Part shown: positions 23,801 through 38,100 of the stretch, in pieces
Layout of the letters: the number at the start of each line of letters is the position of its first letter
Position numbering within the stretch: the first letter of the stretch is position 1
Origin: Lanius collurio
Taxonomy: Eukaryota; Chordata; Aves; Passeriformes; Laniidae
Length of the DNA: 64,000 nt
Direction: 5' to 3'
Assembly: GCA_020086605.1 (NCBI GenBank)
Contig: JACBWW010000004.1
Location: 43,827,072-43,891,071 of the forward strand
Notes under the pieces: generated by a model
Told to the model about the DNA's origin: nothing
Database searches by the model: none
Seen by the model: only the letters and a program-made list of their open reading frames with translations
Program-made: the position numbers and the translations under genes

Positions 23801-26800
23801 TATGGAAATGAGACAGGCTTAAGGTGAACATGAGGTCTTAAAAACCACAGCAGGTGGGCAAATGAGTATTGATGGATTTTTTAAAATTTTCTTTTTTTTA
23901 ATTCACCCACTCTTCCCCTCTTGTTTTTTGCTGGCTTGGTGAGGCATAAGGGAGCCAAATCATGATGGAGGTGAGGCAGAGTCAGGTGTTGCAAGCCCTT
24001 GCCTTGCACTGGTCTTGAATATGAGAGAGGCAAGGTGTGAAAGCAGACCCCTGCAGGGTTGGTCCTTGTGTTGCCCACTGGTCTGAAGCAAACTGCAGCC
24101 TGCTCCTGACATAGGCATAGTGACTGCATCTTTGTGCCCATGGTAACTTAAGTCCCATGTTGGCACTTCTCCAATTTATGTCCCTTCATCCAGTTTCCAA
24201 GGAAATCTTAGAAAAGCAAATGCACCTTGGTATTCTGTGTTGCAATAGTGGCAGTTATTTATTCTGTGCTTTAGGTTATGCAAACTTCATTTTAATTTTG
24301 CAGTGAATTTGTATCAATATTATTTTGGTTGTCATGTGTATAATTTTTGGTGACAGTTCTGTTTAAAGAAGTTGTAACTTTAACAAGCCATCTGTTAATG
24401 TTATGTAGAAAGGAAGTGCTTTTGTCAATTACTCCAATGAAATCAGAAAAATAATTTCCTGGCCTCCAGTTGCAGACCAGTCACCCTATCTTCTGTCAAT
24501 AGGAGGATATTGAAACACACAGGAAGATACGGGCACACTTTTATCCTGCCCTGCAATACAGCCACAGGGCTGCATTGTAATTAGCCAGTGATGTCAGAAA
24601 GTTTCATTTTCCATTACAAATTCTTTGTGGTGCACAAACTCTTTTATTCAACATCAGAGAGTTTCCTCATTAGTCAGGTGGGAAGGCTGGACACAGAAAC
24701 CATAGGAATACATTTTGAGTTCACGTCAGCCTGTTTAGCAATGATTTTGATTTAATAAGTTAAGAGAGTAGAAAAGAAGGAGAAACACTTCATCTTAGGT
24801 GGGAATAAACAAAACTGCATAATAACTCAATTTTGTCATTTTAGATTAAGCCATTACAGTGGCTAAATGGAAGGAAGAGCAGTAGTGGACAGAAAAGGCT
24901 GGAATAATAGGAAAGGGAAAAATGAATGGAGAAAACATGGAAGAGCAAGGGAGGAGTCTGGTTTTGTGAGTAGATAGAAGACATTTATGAGCAGACAAAA
25001 AGAAACACAGGAAAATGTCCATGAGCTGACAAAAGATGTTGGTCCAAGGAAAGTGTTTGAGAGACCTAAATGTGTGCAATGTGAGCTGCTCTTGTGGGAA
25101 AGTCCCAAGCCCAAATTAAGGGAAGATTTGTCCTTTTCCTTCTTCCCCTATTGGAGAGGTTTCCACAACTCCTAAAAAGAGATGGGAGACAGATGCAAAA
25201 TATACTGGCATTGAGTTGCTCTGGAGAGGGGTTGGAGTTGTCCAAGCCAATTCCTGCACAGTCCATGAATACAAGCAAGAGCAGCCAGGGGTAAACCCTG
25301 AGAGGCAAATTTGTTGCAGCTTTCCTGCTTCTCCAGCCTTTCTAGACACCAGAGCAGGTGGGGGAAGACAGCATCCAGCAGTGTGTCCGTGCACATGTAC
25401 TTTTGAGCCCACCCTGCTTGCTTCCCTCTTGTCCAGCACTCAGTGATGAACATCAGGATCAGAACCAGATCTTTTACTGCAGTGTTTCAGTAACTTTAAC
25501 CAACAGATCTGGAGTCAACCCCCACAATGGAAGTACTGAAAATAATCTCAGTGCTACTCCACAGCTGTCAGCTTTTGCATCAAAAGAGCTCTTAATACTG
25601 CGGTGCCATCTGGGAGGCACACTTATTTCTTGTCCACAGTGTAAAGGTTGGGGGTGCTTTGTTGGAAGAACCTGCTGAATGTGACACAGCACAATGTGAT
25701 TGCCCACACAGAGTAAAGGAAGTGCTGTCATGATTTAATTAACCAGTTCTGATCTGCTGATCCCTGAGTTTACTTAGACTTGAAAGAAATAAATATAATT
25801 AAATTAAACAAAGGTCTTTTCTTCCCATACATGCTCTGGGCCCTTTTGCTTCTTCCGTGAGATAACAAAAAGCTTCTGAATTGCAGGCACAATTGTCTTT
25901 GTTGTTGTTGACCCAATGCAGAAGGCTGGCAGGAGGAATATTATGCACAGGTGCAGTATGCATAGCACCAGAAGAAGATGACACATGGGTGTTTGAAATG
26001 AGTTTTTTAAAATTTGAATTTCAGTGTTAGGTTGGCAAAAGGATAAAAAGGTTTCAGTGTTGCCTGTTGCAGGTAAAGGTAATTTTGACAAAAAGTGATA
26101 TTTGAGTTGGAACTGTATCATAACAGAGGAAAGGGTAAAAGAGGTTCGAATTGAGTTCTTGGTTTATCCAAAGGCTTTTTGTGTGTAACTGCCTCAAGCT
26201 GTGCAAGCCCTCCCTGCCCTGTGATGTGACTCTGCAGCAGGTCTGGATGGTTTTCCACCAGGCAGAGGTGGTGCCTATTCAGTTGTGCTCCTCAGCGTCT
26301 GCCTGGGTGGCTTTGAGAGCACACTCACAAATTTACAGTGGTTTCTTTGGCCACAGACATTGGGTAAAAGCATATCCTTGTCCAGTTGTGGGCTTTCTGC
26401 CTCCTCTCACACAGAGCTGTTTCTGCCAGCATCTGGGACCTGCCCTCTCCAGACACCACATCTTCATTCCAAGTCCTGCGTCCGTGCTGGAGAGGTTTGT
26501 GGAGGGAAATGTCACTTTTGGGAAGGCAGTTCCCTTATATTCTACTGCATGTGCTTATGTCATGTGTTTGTCATTCACAAATGGCCCAGCACGTGGCTGT
26601 GCAGATGTCATTTATGGTGTACTGTGCCAAATTTACCAGAAAAATTCTGCTAACTATGTTTACCATGTGATTTTTCAGGTGAATTTTGCCCTGTCTTTCA
26701 GGAAGTTAATTCTAAATTGTATTTTTTAAATTGTTTGTACTAATGGGGTAAGAGAAAGTGGGTGGGGTTAAGAAGCTTAATAAAAAGGAGAAATACCCAA

Positions 26801-28516
26801 TCTATTTAACTCCCTTTGTTCTCTGGAGTAATTCTCACATCAATCAAAGCCAACATTGATAAACACAACTTGTTCTTGACTAAAATCAGATTTAAAAATA
26901 AGTAAATATTTTGTCCAGGCAGTTTGCCAGATATTAAAGATTAGTTTGACTCATCCAGAATGAACTTTTTTCCCATCTTTTCTTTCTAAAAATTGGTACT
27001 GTCTTTTCCAATATTTAACTCTTTTCCATTTAGTCCCTACAAGCATGTGAATAGGTGAAAAGAATTGTGAATAGATGGGAGGCACAGTGTCAGTTCACTA
27101 AATGCATTGTTGTGAATTGTACTGAGCTCTGCTTGCACACCTTTAACAAAACCTCATTAGCCTGCTCTGGTCTACGCTTGCATCCTCTTGTCAGTTGTAA
27201 GTCTGCTCACAGTTTGCCACCCTAATCTTTTATCCATGATCCTGATTACTGTTTAGCCAATGCTTTCAACCTTAAATAATCTTATAATGTTTTAGTTCTC
27301 TGAAATAAAATTTTGTACCTAGTGTTCCTAAAAGCAAAGCCCTCTAATCAGGCAGATGAGACTCATTAGTGTTACGTTTTAAGGAGCCTTTCTTTGATGC
27401 AAACTAATTAATTTTGCCCCAATACAAAATTGTCCTAACTATAATGGGAGCTAAAATCTAATAAGATAAAAGAAACTCGGAGGGGAAAAAACATCTGTCA
27501 TGAGAACACAGCGAGATGAACAGCTCTTGCCAGTCTTGGAAATGATGATGTGATTCACGTCTCCAAGGCTGGATATTTTACAATTGCCGGTGTGTTTAGA
27601 GTTGCTGCTGTGAATTGATGGGTTTACCTTGCTGGTTTTCATCCTTAGAGCAAAAAGTGACTGTGATTTAATTTATGTTGTTCATGCTGGTCAATGGCCA
27701 ATGTCTAGACCAGAGGCTGCCCTCTGTCATCTGTTTCTCTGTGTGATTTCAGGCCTTCAGTTGATGGGGGATGTCTGAAATCTGTGAACAAGCAATGGTC
27801 CTCTGAGCTCACTTTGTTGTGGAGCCCTGAGGGACTTCACCAGACTGAGAATGAACAATCTGACCATGTCCTCTATTTCAGAAAGGCTCATCATCTGCAG
27901 CACGGGGTGAAACGCACCAAAAACCTGCTGTAGCAGGCTAACCCAGTGTCTTTTGTGATTGCACCTTGGAGTCATCTCTTGATTTCCCTTGGCCTGGCTT
28001 TGTTTAGGGTGTGTGAAACACATGGCATACAGTCTGCCTGCTTCTTACATTCAGCAAATCTAACGTCGGATGCACTTTCTAAATGAGTGAGAATATGGCA
28101 GAGGCTGGTTACTGGCACAAGCCTATGGTGAGGCTGTGTCAGAAGTAACTGGAGAGCTCTTGTTCTCTTTCCCGAGTGGATCAAAGTCTGCTGAATCGCT
28201 TTCTGAGCTCTGCTTACCCATATCATTAGCGACTACAAAGCTTTCTCCTTTGTTCTCTCCTCCACCTCACTCTGAATGCACAATATGCTGCTGTTCTACT
28301 AATTAGGCCAACAGGCTGAGGTTAACAAACACTCCGTGACTACTCTTATCAGCAGGCTTATTTATGCATTTGACTGTTTTGCTTTGTGTTTGTGATGTGA
28401 AAGCACTGCATAATTCCCGAGGTTTTGTAATGATAATATAGTAGAAATAATGCTATCAGGGTGGTTTCTCAGTGAACGAAGTCCACTTCTACTACACTTT
28501 GTGCTTAAGGGATGGA
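20886..28516. other. SAAL1-TPH1 intergenic interval, first part; no gene seen
   Basis: No exon chain or RNA gene is recognisable. CACGTG E-boxes occur at 21667, 21695, 22949 and 26590. Three plus-strand frames are open together over 26285-26653, which argues for a stop-poor stretch rather than a gene. Two AT-rich stretches, about 24440-24700 and 28180-28450, look undecayed and could be conserved non-coding elements, but I cannot test conservation. Confidence 0.45.
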
Positions 28517-28960
28517 TGATGCCTTGAAGTGGCTATCTGAAAAGAGAGGCTAGACAAGAGTAGGAGAACAAAAGTTGGAATTTATTTGAAGGGCCTTCAA
28601 AGGTACACCCTGGGCAGTCAAAAGGCTTCACCCAAGATGGACCCTGGGTCATGGGTTCTTCACACTTTTAAATGTTTGGTCTATTTGCATATCAGGGTTA
28701 ATTTGCCAATTATAACCTCAGTTAATGATGTAATTGTCTCAAGTTTTCCCCCTCTCTTCAGAGGCTTTTAGTTTACACATTTTGGGGCCTGGGACAACCA
28801 AGGTGTCCTTGAAGAACAAACCTAGAGAGGCTTTGTTATGTCTAACCAGCATGAGAGAGCAGTAGCTAACAGGCCACAAGAAACTTCAGAGTTACACACT
28901 GGGCAGTACAGGATTTGAAAAATATAAAAGTTAAAATGGAATCAGAAGTATCAGGATCTG
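28517..28960 (-). mobile_element. Probable LTR of a second endogenous retrovirus family
   Basis: The sequence resembles a songbird LTR seen elsewhere (ttcacccaagatggaccctg; ttcacacttttaaatg; tctatttgcatatcagggt). On the minus strand AATAAA falls near 28580 and the unit closes GGCATCA at 28517, as an LTR 3' end would. The other end is uncertain and no target duplication was found. No viral gene is present. Confidence 0.5.
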
Positions 28961-31900
28961 GTCAGAGGTAATCCCTGAATGCCATGAGTGGCTGTTTTCA
29001 GTGGTGATGGCTGAGGTTGCCTAAGGCTCTGACAAACTTCTCTTTTTGGATGCTTTGTCTTTCATTTTCAGGTTATGGCATTTTGCACCTTGTACCTGGT
29101 GCTAGAGCCATCAACAATAAGCAGCTTCTCAGGCTCCCTCCCCTTGCCAGGGCTCTGGGGCTGATGGCCAGGACCCGTGCAGTGCAGAGTTGTGACCTCG
29201 GCTCAGACTGCTGTGAAACCATCTGTGAGCCTTCAGCCCTGCCTGAGCTACAGGGACTGGGCTGCAAGCCTGGGCAGAGCAGAATGTGCAAGGCTCAAAA
29301 CAATCTTTCCTTGTCCTCCCCAGGCTGCACTGTATTTCCAGGCAGCAGGCAGATCAGTTTGTTGAGCTTTTCCACTTGGCTTTCCCCACCCCTGGCTGAT
29401 GGTTCTGGCTGGACTAAATCCTGTTTGCTCTAGTTACACAGGGAATCTTTGCTGACTGGTGGGGGACCACGCTTAACTTGAGGTGACTTGACCAACACTG
29501 AGCAGAAAAGGAAATAAAAGAAAGCTGTAATTGGCATTTCTATATCCAGTGGCTCCAGAGTAATTGGAGCAAAGATCTTTCAGGACTTTGGTTCCCAGCC
29601 AGACAACACTTTGGTTTGAAATGTAGCTGATTGATATTAATTTTGCGATATTATTTTCACTAGAGAAAATAAACCAGAGCCTGGTTTCTCCATTGTACCA
29701 GCAGCAGCTAAACTAACCTTTTGTAAAAAAGTTTACAAAAGTGTTGTTAAGAAAAACTACACCTTGTTTGCTTGGAGCAGCAAGTAACTCATGTCACTCA
29801 TGATTTTATTTAGCTTTTGTGAAATGAAAAATATTTCCTGCCTCAGATGAAAGGGCTAATATTACTTGTTTAAACAGTCCAAAGCAAATACACAAACAGT
29901 GAATGGTCCGTGTGCTGGATGTGCTTCAGTAGGTTGACACAGCAGCTCTGGCTTTTCAAAATAAGTGTACTTGAAGGCTGTTGATACTACAGCTGGCTGA
30001 GTCACGCTGAGGGGGTAATTTGTCTCATTGGTTCTTGCACTTTTCACTGGAAAAAGATATTTGTAAATGTTTTAAATAATTGTGTAATTTAGATCCCCCT
30101 TTTCCTTTTGTTGCATATTAACTGATTATGAATGAAATGCTTTATTAATTAACAACTATTTGGTAGCACAAATACTTAACTGATTGCTAAAACACCCTCA
30201 TGGAGATGTGGTTCCCTTCTCAGGGGCGGGGGCTTCCAGATGTTTCTTGGAGGTTACTCTGAGTTCAGGGTGTCACAGCCTCATGCTGGTGAAAGGCTGG
30301 GTGAATTGCTCTGGGAAGTGTTTGTTGGAAGAACTGAGGTTCGCAAAAGAAGGGAGAAATGGAAGAATTCTCCTTAGAAAGACAGATATTTCAGATCCAT
30401 ACATTTCTTTGAATATTTGAAAAGCTTTGGATTTGGAGCTTTTTAACTCCCTGCATTTAGGTAAATGACCTAGCCACAGTCACAGGTTACCTCATTCATG
30501 TGAGAGAAGTCAAAGGTTGAGAGAAAGAAGACTAGAAAGTGACTGGAAGTGAATGCTGCTGCTTAGGTCTTGTGACAATAAACGCTTTATAAATATTAAA
30601 AATTAGTAGAAGAAAACGAGCCAGACTGTCAGACAACAGTTTTTTGGGCATCAGTATACAAGGGCATTGAAAAAAATCAGTCAGAATATGAGGAAGATCT
30701 GTAAATGTTGGAAAACAAACTGTGCAGAGGGCTGCATCATGTTCTTCTTCACTCTTCCTTATAACTTCCACAGTGCTTGTTTAAGTGCCATGAGATTCTT
30801 AAAGGCATGACTTGCCTTCAGCAGTTAATTAACAGAAAGGCAGAGGGCTGTGATTAGAATTTCCAGTTGTCTGTTCTGGAGAAAGTAATTATGATTAGAG
30901 CAGGCTTGGTATTAAGGAGTATTAAACCTGTTTTGTTCAGGGAGTTAACACTTCGTACCTTCTTCTGGAAAGGTTTCAAGTGGCCACTTTGTCTCAGACA
31001 AATGGTCCTGCTTGGAAAGGCAGATGGCTGGGCAAAATCAAGTCCAAGGGGGTTTATACCTCAGAAGTGATGTTGAAATTGCCTTATTGTAGATTAGGGC
31101 ACTTTCTCCTATCACATGGGGAGATCAGGTAATTCCCACTGATGACCTTGATGGGATTGAGAAGACTTTAGGCTAACTGATTCTCTCCTTCAGTCTTGCT
31201 GTATTCAGGTAGATAATCTGATCTTTCATCAGAAGATTAATATCCTTACAGATCATTCCCAACCTGCTTTTCCATGGTTCTTGCCTCATCAGTTCAAAAA
31301 AACCACCCTCTGACTCTGTCTCTCCCCCAGTGTGGAACCCCTGGGAGACCCTGGTTTTGTTTTTTTTCCACCTTTTTTTTCCCCTGTACACCAGCTTCCT
31401 CAGAGTATTGGTAAATATGAGACCTATGCTGTGTCTGGAAAGATGTGCCAGGTTCATTGAGTCCCTGTGGTTTTGACTCATGGAGAGCAAACTTTCTCAG
31501 AGTGGGACGGAGAGGTAGGGCAGAAGGTTTATGTTGTATTTCACAGAGCAAAAACTGTCCTTTACGCTGTAGCTCTGCAGGGAGGGGAAGAGCTGCAGGT
31601 GTGACAGCTCGGTTTTAATACTTTTCAGCCTAAAAATCACCAGGGCATTTATCTACAAATGTCTACCACCACCACCCCAGTGTCAGAACCACTGTTTGAT
31701 TGCAAACTCTGCTGTCAAGTTTCTGCTTTGAAGAACAAAAGAGAAACTCTCTGAAAACTAGAGCAGAGTCACCTCAGAGTTAGCAGATGGGAAGGAGGAA
31801 TAGACTCATGGTCTCTTCTGGAGCTGCTTGTGTTCCTGGAGCTACTCCAGCAAAGGACTGAGAAAACATGGGACTTCAGTCTGACACCACCCTCTCACTT

Positions 31901-34589
31901 GGATATGAATGTAGCAGAGGAGAATTCATTTAATGAGGAATTATGAGGGAAAACACAATTGAAAGTCCCTCTCGTAGCCTTCATGTCGAGTGCTGCCATG
32001 GTTGCTCTGTGCCAGTGCAAGAGGTTTTGTGGCAGCTGCACATGGAAAAGCCCTGTCCTGCAAAACGTGATCAGCTTGACCCACTTTTGAGCAGGGTTAG
32101 ACCTGTGCTCCATCCTCAGATGCTGATTATCTGTCTGGAGGGCTTTGTCTGTATGAGAAGCTATATGTGAGAAATCTCCTGCAGGCTTTAGAGGAAAATT
32201 AATCACTGTATTGCCTTATCTCCATGGCATAAGGGGAGGCTTGTTTCCCTATGGTGTTGATGCCTCAGTTGTCTTTGTCCTTCACAGTTCCTTCCTACCT
32301 CAGGGTCTGTGTAGCTTTCTGATGTCCCACTGAAAACTTCTGACCTCTTTTTGCCTTGGTGCTCCTGCAGACCAACGAGGTCACATTTCAGACATTTTCT
32401 GCGTCAGTGTTTGCTTGTGCCACGTCCTGCCAGGATGAGCAGGGTAGCTCCTGTGCATTTTGCTGCCCTGTATGTGTTGTGCTCTATACCTGACTGCTAT
32501 GCCATATTGCTGTCTGCTGTGGTGAGGGGCCCAAGCCACCATTCCTAAATGGCAGAATGTGCTACCAGCTTTTGGGAAAAGGTAGAAGTGTCCCTCTGTC
32601 TGTGAAAACCCAAAGCAGCAGCTGTGCTCGTGACAGTGACAGTTTTCCAAAACCTTGCACCCCTAGAACTGTGAAGATTCAACTTTTGGATAAAACCTTT
32701 TGAGTAGTTCTCCTGTAAAGCTATCCACAGATTCCTAGGAGCTGGGAACCCTGTGTGTAGAGGGGCAGAGCAGGCTCCAGTGAGCACCCAGTGAAAACAG
32801 GCTGTAATTGAGTCAGTTCATGCTTTGTGGTTCTGCCCTTTCAGTCCAGGGGGTATTGGCTGTGGTGAACAAGCACTTCTTCCTAAACCAGTGAATCAGC
32901 TTTAATCTGCTCCCCAAAACTCTGGGAATCCCAGTTATCTCGTTATGTAACTAATTAATTTATATAATATTAGGTTAAATTTCCTTGGCCATTCCTGACC
33001 TCATTCCCATTGTTTCAGCAGTTATGGGTCAAGCTGCCCATGGGCTCCCCATTATTATTGCTTCATTTGAGCTAGGGAAAATTGACAGATTAGTCATATT
33101 CTATCATAAATGTCTTACTGTGCCTGTGTTTACAGATTTGTCATTAACACCATCTCATACTCTTAGGAGTCTGGGTAAAGATCCTACAAATTGTTTGCTT
33201 TCTGAGTCAGCTCGTTTGATGAGGAGATCTATGCTTCAGGAAGGATGTGAAATGCCTGTTGTAAAGCTAAGATATATATTGATAAACACTGCATTTTCTT
33301 TATGCAGGGAAAATTGAAGCATCTAATTACAAAATCTCCTTATCAAACTGGAAAAAAAGGCTTTTCCAGCTATGTCATCATTCACAGCCATGCTCTTTCA
33401 ATCCTGTGCTGTGTTTGAAGGGCTGAGGTAGTCACCCTCAGTCTTCTTAGAAACAGGATTGTTTGAAGTTCAGTGCCTTCTAGGAAGAAGGAAGACCCTG
33501 GTGTCATTGCAGATGTTGGTGCAAGTGGGACTGTGCCTGCCTGGGTTAGGTGTCAGCCTGTATATTGGCTTCATCAATATGATTTACCATGTATGTTACA
33601 GCAGTGTCTAAGGGATCTAGCTGGAATAAATGTTTCAATATTTTAGGCACTGAAGAGTAAAGTACTGGGTATATTAGTGATATAATATACTAAATACTTG
33701 AGTAGATAAGAATAAAACTAGTTGCTGCTGATTTTGAGCATTTCTTTGGAAGCTTTGTTTCAAAAGAACATGAAAAAAGATCAGAGTCTTTGGTTTTGGA
33801 CATCTCAAACACAAAATAATCAATCTCTCCTCCCCAAGAGACCTGTAACACCTCCAATAGATTACATTCCCAGGGAACGTTTTTGCTTCTTCTGCTGTGG
33901 ACCACAAATCCCTTTATCCTAATGTTGCCAAGTCTGACCAGAGAGGAGACAGTGAGGACTGGGATTATTGGAGTCTAAAAACCATGAGTTTTTATATTAT
34001 AAACATGTCTAGATATATGCAGAAAATAAATGACAAAATAAATTATATGAACAGATTTGGTTTTCAGCTAATATAAATGTAGTTATTCTTCCTGTGTGCA
34101 CAGGAGCTTTTGAGAAAAGAAATAATACGCTCCAATTTATTTCCACAGCAGAAATGTGCTGCTGTTTTTAGTGAAGAGCTCAATACACCTGCCCACTGTG
34201 TTCCACTTTGAGACAACAACCTGCACTAAGTGCTGCAGAGAATTTAGGGGGGTCCCTCACTGCTGGGTCCCCTGTAGCCTTGGAGGCCACTTTGCTTAAA
34301 GCCCCCCTGCTACGGGCCCAGCCCTCACCAGCTCTCACCTCTGATGCAGTTTGCCTTCCCTTTCCCACAGGCAGCGTACGGAGCATTTTACAGGGAGTGC
34401 ACAAATGTTGGGAAGCGCCTGTGTGAACACGATGGAGGAAATCCCCCTCCATCCAAATGCTCGCTCCCCACAGCCCCGCGGTGTGCAAATTTATGTTAAC
34501 TGCAAAACCCACAGAGTTACCCACAAAGAGTCAGTCTTCTGGGATCCCTCTGGAGTGACCGAGGAGGTGTAAATCAGGAGGGAAAGGGC
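28961..34589. other. Upstream region of TPH1; no gene seen
   Basis: No supported exon, RNA gene or repeat family. The frame at 29017-29433 has overlapping competitors on both strands and no recognisable protein. Enhancers for TPH1 could lie here, but nothing in the sequence alone proves one. Confidence 0.4.
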
Positions 34590-35170
34590 TTCTTCATGTG
34601 CGGGTTTTCCCGGGGTGCAGCGATGGGGAGCGGGCGGTGGCTGCACCCGAGCACGGCTGCTCTGCAAACTGAGCGAACATTGCACTGAGGGTCAACGCGC
34701 CCCTTCCCCAGCTGGGTCGGGCAGCGCTTCCCCCGCCTTCCTGCATCCCTCCCCTCGGTCGGGGGCGGCTCTCGCCCCTCCATAAAGCCGGCGGGGCCAG
34801 GCGCTGCCCTGAGCCTGCCCCGGCCATGCACCCCGCGCCCCGCCGCGGCGGATCCCTGGAGGCGGCGCCGAGCCCGCGGGACCCCGCGGGGCAGGTGAGG
34901 GGACAGGGTGGGCACAGGTGAGGGGAGCAGTGAGCACGGAAGGAGGAGCGGGATGGGCCAGGAAGTGCGGGATGGGATCCTCGCTGACCGGCCCCGCGAT
35001 CGGTCCTGGCTTTGCGGAGTAAACGCTGTGGAGTCACAGCTCGGGCGCTTCGCTGTTGCCGCTCTCGGAGCGGGGATTTGGGGAAAAGGGAGCTCTCCGG
35101 CCCCGGTTACTCGGAGAGCGCTAATTGGAGAGCCCTGGGGTGCGGCTGCTCTGGCAGCGGTCAGTGCCTC
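34590..35170 (+). promoter_or_regulatory. TPH1: Candidate TPH1 CpG-island promoter and first exon
   Basis: A GC- and CpG-rich island sits about 3.7 kb before the first certain TPH1 coding exon, in otherwise AT-rich DNA. It holds a GC box (GGGGGCGGC near 34761), a weak TATA-like CATAAAG at 34781-34787 and a consensus donor (gtgagg) at 34895. An exon ending at 34894 would splice to 38576. The 23 codons from ATG at 34826 are open and in phase with TPH1. Assignment to TPH1 is by position and phase only. Confidence 0.5.
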
Positions 35171-38100
35171 TGACTGGAGGGATTGGGATGGGACTGGTTA
35201 TGCTGCTGTTTCTGGAGAGATGAAGGGGAAAAAAAAGGTCTCAAAGTGTAAATGCGAGCACATGAAATTAAGGTACTTCAGCAACTTTTGGTGCATCATT
35301 GCTTAGGAGACAGAGAGTGTGATACAGCCCAGAAAAACTCACTCCTGGGTTATTCCACATTATAGCGGGAATTTGCTTAGTTCATCAGGGAAGACCAGAT
35401 AAAATCAGCACTTATGCATTGGCTGCAGTAACTGATACTGTGCAGTTGATAAAGTCTATAAAACTCCCTGTGAAGACAAGAATGCTGACAGCAATGGAGT
35501 AAAGTTTCACAAAAATATAGCTTTGCTGTAACCCTCAGATAATTGGAAGCCAAATAAGGTGCTCAGCACATCTTTTGGTTTGGTGTCTAAGTCTCAGGAA
35601 GAACTTTGGTGTGGCTGGAAAATGTAATGTGATGTCTAATTGTAGTCACTCCTAATATCGTGTCTTCACTCTTCCCTAGAAGTGTGTCAAAAGGACAGTG
35701 ACAAAGTAAGCAGCTACTTAAAGGGAAGAGAATATAAAATGCCCATTGACAATTTTTTATTAATCATGATTAATGTCAATCAGTATCAAATCTTCTGAAA
35801 AGATATTTCATCTTCAATTTATAGCTCTAAAATAGAATTTTTTTAAAGAAAATATGTTTGGATAATTTTAAATCCTGGTTATCCATTAATGTAAATAATC
35901 AAAGCACAAAATATGCACCCTCAAATATCTCTCTCTCAGTGGATAACCTTTGAGGAGAAGGAGAAAAGGAAGATAATTGCTATGGGTCCCAAAAAGGGCA
36001 ATCTTTAACTGGACAGAACCTGGTAATCTATCTAAATAAAGGCTTTAGAAAACCTCAATGTTTGTGTATTTTCATCAAGACTGAGTCAGGTTGGTGTAAA
36101 ATCAGTTAATGATTTCCATCATTAATAAAAAAACACCAATGCGATATTAATTTCCCCTTCAAATGTAGTTCAAATGTGTTACCATGCAAAGGAAAAGTGT
36201 CAGATTTTATTAGAACTGGGTTGCTGAGTTACTGATGGAGAATAAAATATAAGTGAAGTGCAGCTACTGGAGGAGAGGGATTGTTTCTGCATTACCATTT
36301 TCTCCTCTTGCCTTACACCCAAATGGCTGCTGCATTACTGTCTTCAGTTAATTTTTTAATTAAAGCAAAAGATTAGCTTTGATGTAGGGTTAAATATGTA
36401 AATGGCGTGCATTTGGCATTGTAGGCATCTCCAGTTCTCTTGTCCACTTCTAATTCCTAAGTTAGACATAATTTCTAGGGCTTAATATAAGAACATTCTG
36501 TGTTTTGTTGTATTTTCTTCATTGATCTCTTAAACACATAACTTTACAGATGTTGTCACCTGATCCTGGACACAGTGTAAGTTGCAGCAGCAAAATACAA
36601 AAGAAAAACATTAGTTTTCGGTGCAGTTAGTCTGTCCCAGCTGTGCACCTCAGAACACTGTATGCAACTGTGCCAAATCTCATAAAGGCTGATCCAGGCT
36701 TAAGTCAATGCTCCTAAGTGTGGAGTCAAGCCAACATGCTGCATATTAGCCACTTGTATAAACCAGCCATACATTCATTGCCTTCGAAGACCGCCACCTA
36801 ACCCTGCCTGTAACGGAGACCTCTTTGCACACAGCGTCTCCTGCAGCTGTATCATCTGAACAGGGCTTGGCTCACACAAGTGGCCTCTCTGCTCTTGAGA
36901 AAACAACCAATGACCTGTATGTAATCATGGTGCTCCCAGCTTTTCCTTTTCTGCTTGAAGTACCTTTGCTCAATGCCGGTTCCTGGCTCTTGTAATCGTG
37001 ATCTGACACAGAAGTGAGCTAGGAAACCTCCAGGCTGCTTAGATGAACCCAGACTGGGCCTGCCAAACACTTTCAGCTGAGAATTTGATGTCTGGACTCA
37101 AGCTGATGGTTTGGTGTGATACTCTGACACTGTTGTCCCAGCTCATCATATCGTGGCAACTCATTAGAGGTGGGAACCCAGTCAGAAATGTAAATATTGT
37201 CATTAGCAGCAGTGGGCTTGGACCTTTTCCATAGGACACAGCTTTGGAATCCCAAAGAGCTCATGCCTGATAACCTGCATGAAACCTTAGAGCAGCATCA
37301 AGTATCTGCCTCATTGTAAATCAGTCTAAAATGAAAGTAATTATTTTGTGAGGCAGATTTACCTTCTTAATCTGAATGGTGAATGAGAACATTTTGATAA
37401 AAGATAGGTAAAAGCTGTTTTTTATTTTCAATCTTCTCAGTTATAAGGAAGAAACATTTAGCTGCTCAGCATTATCTGTTTTAAAGAGGTTAAAGCTGGA
37501 GAGACTGTATAAGGCAATCAGTAGAACCAGTGCATTTTGATTGCATTTTTGTTTTGCTCTTTTCATTTCCAAAAATGTCCCAAGATAGTGATATCTTTAA
37601 CAGCTGTGTCAGATCAAAAAATAATTCCAAATAGCAATAATGTGCCTTCATTGTTCCTCTCCTCTTTCTCACTGACTCATTCAGAATCCTCTCCTTTTAT
37701 TCTTTCTTTTTTGCAAGGTTTGAAGACATAAGAGAGACAGGCTCTGCTTATAAGCCTTGTATTTTTTCTTTACTTTGCATTTTCCCCATTCTTAACTGTT
37801 TCAGTATAATCTCTACTTATGGCCTGGCTACATGTAGCTAAGGATACAGTCTGTGATGCCTGCTGAATTCCACACAGTGAGGAGTGTGATCACCAGTAAG
37901 GTACAAAACCACATGGTCTGGCAGTATTGGGTGTCTGAATTTTTATGTGTAATTTGGGTGATTATGCCAAGGGTTTGACACACAAATTAGGGGACACAGA
38001 ATATGGAGCAGCTCGGCTGTGGTTGAGCAGAGAGGGACTGTCTCTATAGCCAGGAGATTCTGGTCAGCAAAACATTTTACCTCTTAGGTTTGTCTCCTAT

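Noticed and set aside
34574..35037. Minus-strand frames over the TPH1 CpG island (up to 147 codons)
   Set aside because: A GC-rich chance opening. The plus-strand exon with consensus donor and matching phase is a better explanation.
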